DNA of 64,000 nucleotides from Aptenodytes patagonicus (taxonomy: Eukaryota; Chordata; Aves; Sphenisciformes; Spheniscidae): NCBI RefSeq assembly GCF_965638725.1, contig NC_134963.1, positions 13,668,501-13,732,500 of the forward strand. Reading direction: 5' to 3'. Made by a program: the position numbers and the translations under genes. The notes beneath the pieces are model-generated. The model worked only from the letters and a program-made list of their open reading frames with translations, was not told where the DNA came from and ran no database searches. Shown here piece by piece: positions 55,950 through 64,000 of this stretch; position 1 is the stretch's first letter; the number at the start of each line of letters is the position of its first letter.

Positions 55950-58900
55950 GTGCTCCGAAGGGGACTCTGATGAATGCTGGCAGCTACTCCTGGAAAAGCG
56001 GCTGGTGCACAGACCGTGAAGGGCAGAAGTAGGTGTGAAGGCTCACTCAGGCATGGGGATGTGGCTGGTGGCCCCATCCGGGAGGGAGGTGGGCACATGG
56101 CTGGAGGATGACCCTGGAAAGGGGTGGAGACCTGTGGGACAGGAGGGAGATGCTCTGGGCTAACTCTAGCACAGGGCATGGGACAGGACCGCGGCATTCC
56201 CGGGGTGGGTGACCCTGGGCAGGGCAGGATCAGCCCCGTGACACAGAGCAGCAAGTGGGATGCTCAGTTGATTGGATTATTTTGGAGGAAAGCTGCAAGG
56301 GGGGATCAGATTAATGCAAAGATAAAGCAAGCGGCAATCCCTAGAAAGGGATGGATGAGTGGGAGAGAGATTAAAGGAGGAAAACGATCAAAATAAATAG
56401 AGGATGAAGGCAAAGAAATCTCACAGCAAGACAGGGAAAGCGGGAGAGATGGAGGGAGGGAGGAAGGTAGAGGAGAGGGACGGGGAGAGGGGACCGCGGG
56501 CACCGGGCAGACGGGGGACACTGGGACGCAGAGCCCACTGCACTCTTGCGATACCTCCCTGGTAACTGGGGAAGTAGCAGGTTTATGTAGCCCAGATGTG
56601 ACCCCAAATGTGGCAGAGTAGATATTTTTCTGCAGGTTTTTCAAGGCTGAGGTTTGGTTAATGTCTCTTCACCTAAACTTTTAACGGCTGGGAGGAAGGT
56701 GCTTCCCTGCCTAAGCAGGAATACCCGGGCACTTTTAGCTAGAAACCAAAATGTGGTCTACACGAGACATTGCTGCTGCTGGAGTATCAGGGAAAGCTGC
56801 AGTTTTAAAACAGTATTTCTATGCTCCCAGAAGGCCAAGAAAAAATAAGAGAGATGTACTGGCAAAAAACCCGACCAGGCAAAAAATCCTACAACCCTCC
56901 ACACCCTGTATTTTTAAGTGGTTAAAATGAAAGCAAACGGGGTTTTTTTGGGAAAGAATGGTTTTGCAATTGTTCATTAAAAAAATCAATTACTTTGCCC
57001 GCTTCTTGGGCAATATTTCAAGGTGACGTGTATGCTCTGTCCATGATTTTTACCTGTGCAGTTGGTTCTCATCCCCCAAAAGAAAGCAGCTCGCTTCAGC
57101 CCTGGGCTGGAGCCCTCCTGGGGTCAGTCGGTCTGAGCCCCGGCTCTGATTTAATTGGTACCTGAGCCGTTTGCCCAACACAGAGGGGTTTAGCACACAC
57201 TTCTCTACTGCTGCAGGGTTCCAGCCTGGAGAAATCATCCCTTCCCTCCAGGACAGGCGAGCAGGGACACGTCTCAGGAATAGAGGGGTATGGTGATGAG
57301 GAGAGGAGGAAAAAGGAGAAAAGGAAATGGATGATAATATTTAGTTTTATGACTGTGATGATCTACCGAGGATCTACAACCCAGAGGATTTTTGTCCTAT
57401 AAACACCCACCTGATCTTCTCTTTCCAGGCTTGAGCCAGAAAGTAAAGGGATCGCTCTGGCACTATCTCCTCTGCCAGCAAAGCTCAGACCTGTGGACTC
57501 CTCTGCCCCAAACAGCCTGTCTCCCCTCCCAGCTCATCGCCCACCCATCTGCTCTGCACACGCGGGGACGCGTTCCTCTGTCTGCTGCCCCAGAAGTTCC
57601 TCCCCTGAGTCACTGAAAACCACTGGCAGCAGGAGCAGACTCAGGACACATGTGAGCGTAATATGCACGCATGGGCACCCCGCGGGCACCACTGCCGGCT
57701 TGCTGGAAGCTCCAGCAGCATCCCCCAGCAGCCCCTCACATCTGTGTCTGGACCATGAACCCTCCTCTACCACGACATGCACGAACCCCAGAGCCGGACA
57801 TGCTTCCCAGCAGCCCTTCCCCATCCCCATCCCTAACGAAGCACGGACCCCAGCCGGGTTTCAGGCGCTCGGGCAGATATGCACCTCCTTGCCTGTTTGC
57901 TCAGGTGCCCTCCTGCTTCTGCCTGCCTGCACGGCAGTGGGCCGGGTAACAGGCAGGCAGCAGGCAGGGAGCGCCGGCACCGAGTAAACAAGTGCTCAGT
58001 GAATAATTTACTCAATGAGTGACAGAAGAATTGCCGTTTAACAATTTGCTGGGCAAATATTATTTGACCATTTCTAGAGCTGCTTGAAGAGTACAAATAT
58101 AACCTCCCTGTACATTGGGAGTAAGTCATTTGACAAAAGCAGGCTGCAACTCATCAGATAAATTATTGACAGGGGAAAAAGCAGCCCCATTTAGGGGTGT
58201 CGCACCAAAGTCCTCTTGCCATGGAGGCACAGGTCTACGCTTTGGTCCTTGCTATCCCACTTGGCCCAGATGGACACGGGGCCTCCAGAAGGGTCTGGGT
58301 GGGACGGTGGCCGCATCGTTGCCTTGGCAGCCCAATTGCTTGGAGGGGAGTTGGGCCCCATCTCTCCAGGTCCGCCGGTAATCCCAGTGTCCCTACGTCT
58401 CTGGAGGATTAAACTCCCATATGAATGCTTCTGGGACCCCGGGGAATGAGAGGAAGCATCTCAGCTTCTGCATGGGGGGACACGGCGGGGGGGGAGGAGG
58501 GGACAGGCTCCAGCAGGGAGGTGGGAAGCATTGCCCCCCGCCACCCCGGCTCAGGTTTTGGAACAAAAAGCCGGAGTTACATGAAGAGCATCCCCTGCTG
58601 AGGCCCTGGGGCCGGAGCTCCTGCCTCTATTGAGGCGGGCTCTGGCATGCATGGCTCCGGGTGTTCCCACAGTGCAGATGTGGAGCCCAAATCCTCTCCC
58701 CTGCATCCTCGCCCGGGGCACCTGAAGCTCAGCAAGGTACCGGGTTGCTCTGCGTGGTGTGGAGACTGGGGAGGGGAATCGTCCTCTCCCGCATACCAGG
58801 CTGCTCTGGAGCAGTCCCCTCTAGGTTTGGTGGCGTACATAATTTTCAAGAGAAGGAGCCAAGGGCTCTGGGGTGCAAAGTGCTGCTTGGGACGTCCCGG

Positions 58901-61329
58901 GAGCCCCTGCAAGCCAGGTGTGTGCAATTCCTGGGGGGCGGCTTCCTACTCCCTCCCCTTCAATGCCCTGGGCCCTGCCTGAGAGATAGCGTATCTGCTT
59001 GGAAAGCCCAAACCTGCTGGTTTCACCCTGCTCCCCCACGAGCAAGGACACTGCAATCTGGCAGTGTGTCATCCCAAGCAGGACAGCTGGCAGGGGAAGG
59101 GGAGCACCAAGGGGTCCTTGGCACAAATCTGCGCGCTCTCGCTCATCCGGGTTGGACGAGGTGTATCGTGGGGCATGGGGGGATGCCCAGCCTCCTCCCA
59201 CCGCTGTCCCCAGCTGCTGCGTGACATGGGAGTCCGGGGGCTGCGCACCCCTAAGGAGGGGCTGGGCAGCCTTGATGTCCAGCAGTTGCGGCGGCAGTAG
59301 GGGTCAAGCAGCAAATCTCCGCAGCCCTGGGAGTTTATCTGCTGTCCTTAGCCCAGACCATCTCATGGCACAGCTGTGCTCTCCAGCTGGTGACCCATGA
59401 GTTGCCCCCCCCTTGGGGCTGGCTACGATACGGGCTGTGGGCTGAAGCCACTGAGAAGTTCTGCTTTTGACCAGTCTGTGCCCCAGTTTCCCCAGGGGTT
59501 TCCCAGCGCAATGCTGCTTCTTGGTTAACTGCTTTGTGCAGCCCAGCTGCTGTCCTTGGCTAAATAGAGAATGGGAAATGATTCAAAGACCCAGAAGAAA
59601 CTACTCAGTCTTCTGTGGAGATCGAGAAGTCAAAATTGTCACGTACCGTATAATCAATTAATTACAGAAAATAGAACAACAATTGTAAGGGGGATTTTTT
59701 AAAGCTAACTTTTTTTTTTATTATTTTCAAAATTAGAACTTGAGGAAACTTGGTGGCAGTGGCTAAAAGTTTGAACTCTTGTGGCAGTGAAATTAAAAGC
59801 AAGCCTTGCTTTCAATCAGCAGCACCGGAGGGGTCACCGCACCTCTCCCTGCTGGCTCCGCGCAGACCCCACTCCACTCCATTCCATTCCATTACCATTC
59901 CACTGAACGATTAAATGTAGTATTATCTTATTTATTTTGGCTTGCCTCCTTGCCAGTCCCCTGCTGTAAATTAAATGATTGCTGAGTTAGATTAGCAGAA
60001 AGCATATGTGGAAATTACCTTTTAATTTCTTAATTACATTGCACTCACCTGCAGCTCAACCTGCCAGTGTAAGGAAAGTGTGAAGTTAATTTCCACTGAT
60101 ATATTATCTGCATTCTTATAAATTAGGATCCTATTAAAGAGGAAGCGTATCAAGAATTCATTGTTCCTAATCAGACTGTGGGACATGGATGGGATCTGCT
60201 TTCAGGCTCCAGAGATGTCTTACAGAAACTGGGCCGGTTGCAGGTCTGTGGGAAATGAATGCCTAAACCTGGGCTGCTCCAAGAGATGTCACCACAGCGT
60301 GAGTGAGCTTTTCTGCATTTTGTAATGTCAGCAAGGATGCAGGAATAAGAGCCCAAAGCCCAGCATTTTCTCAGCCCCAGCTTGTTGTTTCTTAGGGATG
60401 TTTTAGCAGCAAGCTCTCATCAAGCTGCTTTATTCACAGAACTTTGGTCAAGGCTAGAAAAGGCTCCAGGGTGGTTAGGTGGCACCTTCCAAACCCTGCA
60501 GCAAATGAAACGGAAATTCTGATTTCTCCCAACATTTCCCTTCCTACCAGGCTGCTTATCAAGGCAAGAATGAAGAAGCCTAAACCTGACCTTTCAAAAT
60601 GACATCCAAGTCTCTTGGTCCCTCACACCGACCAACAAAGCTCAGAAGCATCAACAAGGCCCTGTAGTGCCCAGGCCTGCAGGGAGCACCCATCCACGGG
60701 AGCGTGCTGCAAGGTGTTAAGAGTGGAGCTAGCGAATCTCTTCGAGACATGCCTCACCTTTATGCAAACACCATCGGGGGTCTGCTTGGATGCTCAGCTT
60801 GTACCGATCCCGAGGAGCTCTGAGAGTCACTTTTTGGCGATCCGTGGTTCTGCGCTTCCAGCATCTGCTTTCTGTTTCCCGACACAACAGACTTGCTCTG
60901 TTGTCGCTTCTGGAGACTTGGTTTCTTTCTTCTTTAATCACGTTCCGTACTCTGTAATGTCTTTCATAGTCTCTGTATCGAGGAAGGGGAGATGGCAAAC
61001 TGATTTCCTGTGATAAACCCATTCCTACTGTGACATAGCTTGGTAAGTGGACCTGTTCGTACACTGCTTGTGGAAAGGCAGATGTTGGAACTACTTTGGG
61101 TTGACTTTGTGTCCCAACCTAAGCAAAGCCAGGGTGGCAAAGTGACCTGGCAAGGTAACTGAGCCAGTTGACAGATTTCAACCTGCTGCTGGAGGATAAC
61201 ATGGCAAATCCCACAGTTCTATTTACAAGATAAGTTCCTCTGAATAGGATCAAACGCAGGAGCAGACTGAGCAATTCATTCAAAGGAATGATTGCTGGGG
61301 TCAATCCTTTTATTTCATCTTTATCTTAT
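55950..61329. other. Gene-desert sequence with AT-rich islands, no gene
   Basis: AT-rich islands lie at 57980-58175 and 59630-60165. A CCATT-type microsatellite is at 59871-59902, and a purine-rich stretch with GGAGGGAGG units at 56360-56500. No coding exon is recognised. Confidence 0.5.
59630..60165. promoter_or_regulatory. Candidate conserved regulatory island
   Basis: About 0.5 kb of AT-rich complex sequence with TAATTA at 59659-59664 and 60031-60036, and many TTAAAT, TTTATT and GATTA elements. It is interrupted by a CCATT repeat at 59871-59902. No open frame crosses it. Confidence 0.33.
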
Positions 61330-61985
61330 GTTACAAGCAGAGTTATTCTGGGATCTGTCCCGAGACCCCTCCTTGTTTCATATGTTCATCCTGTGCAATA
61401 TGTGACCTGGAGGACGAGGTGGGATGCTTCTCATCAAGTTTCTGGATGACAGTAAACTGTGGGGTCCATCCTGCTGTAGGGCAGGGCAGCCTTTCAGAGG
61501 GATCTCAAAGCCTGGAGAAACGGGCTGGCAGGAAACGTGAAATTTAACAAGGACAAATGCAAAACCCTGCCCCTGGGGTGGATTAAGATGTTGATAAATA
61601 AGTGAAAGAAAGATGCAGATAAATAGGCACGAGTTCAGCAGAAATATGCCAAGATGTTCAGGGGGCTGGAGGGAGGAGAGGCTGAGGAAACTTGGGGTGT
61701 TCAGGCTCTCTGTTGACGTGCACGACAGGCGAGGAGGTGGGTATAAACTGAAGCAGGGGAGGATCTGATGGGATATAAGGAAATAAAATTCACTGTGAGA
61801 ATAAATGAGCAGTGGAACAGGGGCCAAAGGAGATCATGGGATCCCCATCCTTGGAGGTTCAACAACTGGCTGGTCAAATCCCTGAACAACCCGATCTGAA
61901 TTCAGTGTTGGGCTTGCTTTGAACAGGAGGTTGGATTAGAGACCTCCCGATGTCCTGTCCCGCCTGAAATACCCTACAGTTCGGT
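61330..61985 (+). mobile_element. CR1 LINE relic with reverse-transcriptase C-terminal remnant and 3' end
   Basis: The + strand encodes a broken version of the CR1 reverse-transcriptase tail. KFLDDSKLWG (normally KFADDTKLGG) is followed by phrases corresponding to FNKDKCKTLPLG. Further on come the typical CR1 3' phrases GGAGGAGAGGCTGAGG, CACTGTGAGAATAA, CCATCCTTGGAGGTTCAACA and TTTGAACAGGAGGTTGGATT. A deletion lies between about 61580 and 61640. It is 5'-truncated, frameshifted and inactive. Confidence 0.8.
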
Positions 61986-62279
61986 GGTGTTGCTCTGCTG
62001 CAAGGGGCTGAAATTGCCTCTTGTGCTCTGCCCAGCGTGTCAAACGTAGACCCAACGCTTCTCAGAATGGGACTGAATATGAATGGGTATCAGAGCACAG
62101 TTCATGTATGTCTGCTTTAAACCATGCCACCCACACCTGAAAATCACCAGGAAGTGGCACAGTTCAGTTGCAAAACCAATACATTTGCTTTAGATCTAAA
62201 ATGTCCAGTGAAATCCAAAGCTAAGACAGAAGATGCCTGTTTTTTTTTCTCTGCCCAGTGCCTTACCTCACTTGACCAC

Positions 62280-62650
62280 ACTGCATTCATTTAAAACTCC
62301 TCATTCCCCACCCAGAGGTCACATCACCTATTAATCATGCTGAAGAGCCCCTCAATTATCTGAAGCCATGATTACCCCAACCCATTCTACGTCCCCCGTG
62401 ACATTTGGATAACTGAGGTTGTTCTGTATTATTATTATTTTTCAATTGTGGTAATAATTGTACATTAAACCATTAGCATTCATTACTCCTACAGTGTGTA
62501 ATTAGAACAATGGTGGATGGATTGCTCCCGACTCTAATGAAGTTTTTATAATTGTAATTTATGGTCGTCAAATTACCTTTCTCAAAAATGAAGCCTAATA
62601 TTAGCCTCTTAAGTTATGGGGAGGGGGTGGTAATTACTTCTAATTGATGG
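62280..62650. promoter_or_regulatory. Homeodomain-site-rich AT island before the minisatellite
   Basis: TAATTA lies at 62499-62504 and 62631-62636, TAATTG at 62641-62646, and many ATTA and TTAAT cores occur throughout. The sequence is complex and GC-poor, and it ends sharply at the GC-rich block that begins near 62690. Confidence 0.35.
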
Positions 62651-62840
62651 TTCTTGTTTGCTCTCCGCACAGAGCGATGCCAACCCAGCCCCGCTCCAGG
62701 CCTCCACCTAACCGAGAAGGCGAGAAGCATCCTTGCAAAGCAACCCGCCACCGTCCCCCTTCCGACGGCAGCCACGCGGGGCCGAGCGCCACCGGGAAAC
62801 ACGGCGGGATCCGCGCTCGGGCTGCTCGGGCCGGGAGGGC

Positions 62841-63614
62841 GTGCGGGCGGGAGGCGTGCGGGGGTGCGGGCAGGAGGCGGGCGGGGGTGCGGGCAGGAGG
62901 CGGGCGGGGGTGCGGGCGGGGGTGCGGGCAGGAGGCGGGCAAGGGTGCGGGCAGGAGGCGGGCGGGGGTGCGGGCAGGGGTGCGGGCGGGGGTGCGGGCG
63001 GGCGGGCGGGCAGGGGTGCGGGCAGGAGGCGGGCAGAGGTGTGGGCGGGGGTGCGGGCAGGAGGCGGGCAGGAGGCGGGCAGGGGTGCGGGCGGGGGTGC
63101 GGGCAGGAGGCGGGCAGGGGTGCGGGCGGGGGTGCGGGCGGGGGTGCGGGCAGGAGGCGGGCAGGGGTGCGGGCGGGGGTGCGGGCAGGAGGCGGGCGGG
63201 GGTGCGTGCGTGCGTGCGGGGGTGCGGGCGGGGGTGCGGGCAGAGGCGGGCGGGGGTGCGGGCGGGGGTGCGGGCAGGAGGCGGGCAGGAGGCGGGCAGG
63301 GGTGCGGGCGGGGGTGCGGGCAGGAGGCGGGCGGGGGTGCGGGCAGGAGGCGGGCAGGGGTGCGGGCGGGGGTGCGGGCAGGAGGCGGGCAGGGGTGCGG
63401 GCGGGGGTGCGGGCAGGAGGCGGGCGGGGGTGCGGGCAGGAGGCGGGCGGGGGTGCGGGCGGGGGTGCGGGCGGGGGTGCGGGCAGGAGGCGGGCGGGGG
63501 TGCGGGCGGGGGTGCGGGCAGAGGTGCGGGCGGGGGTGCGGGCAGGAGGCGGGCGGGGGTGCGGGCAGGAGGCGGGCAGGGGTGCGGGCGGGGGTGCGGG
63601 CGGGGGTGCGGGCA
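62841..63614 (+). repeat. G-skewed minisatellite of 11- and 12-base modules
   Basis: About 65-70 tandem modules of two kinds, GCGGGCAGGAG (11) and GCGGGCGGGGGT or GCGGGCAGGGGT (12), combine mainly as 23-base and 12-base units. The + strand has almost no A or T outside fixed positions. Long open frames exist in several + frames and on the - strand because no module contains a stop. They are not genes. Confidence 0.95.
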
Positions 63615-63710
63615 GCTGCCCGTCGGGTTTCGGGAGGGCGTGAAGGCGGGGAGCGCCCAGCCGGGGAGCGAAGCGCGGCCCCGGGCGCTGGCCATGGTGC
63701 TGAACGGCCC

Positions 63711-63760
63711 CTCCCTCCGCGCCCCTCCGCGCCCCTCCGCGTCCCTCCGCGCCCCTCCGC
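63711..63760 (+). repeat. Short tandem repeat, 10-base unit
   Basis: Four to five copies of CCTCCGCGCC-type sequence with one base change. Confidence 0.85.
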
Positions 63761-63857
63761 CGAGGAGCCCGAGGGTGAGGGTGGGCGTCGAGGGGCGGTT
63801 CCAGCGGTTAGCTTCCTCTGCCGTTCCGGCTGAAGGGGAGGGGTGTGATCCCGCCCT

Positions 63858-64000
63858 TTAATTATTATTTTTGTTGTGGTTATGAGTTAAAAATAAGCTG
63901 CGCCTTTGCTTCCCAGCGGGGATCTGAGTTTTGCTTTAATTGCCTCTGTTTGAATCCATTTAGGCTCAATTATGCTCTTTCTTAGGTGTAATTGAGATGT
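63858..64000. promoter_or_regulatory. AT-rich island at the window end
   Basis: TAATTA at 63859-63864 and TAATTG at 63990-63995 lie within complex AT-rich sequence that resumes after the GC-rich minisatellite block. It runs off the window. Confidence 0.28.

Noticed and set aside
62644-63861. Open frames of 329-405 residues on + and 351 residues on - across the minisatellite
   Set aside because: They exist in several frames at once because the tandem module has no stop codon. They are pure R/G/A or P/A/H repeats with no domain.

Overview
The window is nuclear DNA from an amniote, most likely a bird. Two ordinary spliced vertebrate genes with GT-AG introns can be read exon by exon. The interspersed repeats that can be recognised are a few decayed CR1 retroposon pieces of the type shared by birds, crocodilians and turtles, and repeat density is low. 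The GC-rich stretches carry very long G or C homopolymers, as avian microchromosomes do. A crocodilian cannot be excluded. There are no rRNA, tRNA, CRISPR or bacterial features, and no exotic multi-gene system that I can support.

Layout. Positions 1-2.8 kb are GC-rich sequence upstream of the first gene, with a possible CRE-bearing promoter and leader exon near 2.4-2.5 kb. A seven-coding-exon serine/threonine dehydratase gene (SDSL/SDS family, 327 residues) runs on the + strand at 2856-4728, with a polyadenylation signal at 4803. An intergenic stretch (4.8-8.4 kb) holds AT-rich islands with LIM-homeodomain-type TAATTA sites. LHX5 (LIM-homeobox 5, 402 residues, five coding exons) lies on the - strand, coding from 16612 down to 9569, with its 3' UTR reaching to about 8.4 kb. 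The convergent order SDSL(+) / LHX5(-) matches the human 12q24 order SDS-SDSL-LHX5-(desert)-RBM19.

From about 17 to 25 kb the upstream side of LHX5 is a very large CpG-rich domain. It holds a compact CRE/CCAAT/RFX X-box cluster, splice signals that could belong to a divergent lncRNA in the position of human LHX5-AS1, and two long polypurine/polypyrimidine tracts of opposite strand polarity (18.4-19.1 kb and 23.9-24.3 kb). From about 25 kb to the end there is no supportable protein-coding gene. This part looks like the regulatory gene desert between LHX5 and RBM19. Against a GC-rich background it contains short AT-rich, homeodomain/POU-motif-rich islands that are candidate conserved enhancers. 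It also has three CR1 remnants (27.4, 29.7 and 61.4-62.0 kb), one LTR-like promoter segment (34.9-35.4 kb), several microsatellites, and a 0.77-kb G-skewed minisatellite (62.84-63.61 kb) set between two AT-rich islands.

The two genes are unrelated in function: SDSL is a PLP-dependent amino-acid catabolic enzyme, and LHX5 is a developmental transcription factor. The islands around LHX5 most plausibly regulate LHX5. Conservation could not be tested here, so all enhancer calls rest on base composition and motifs only.
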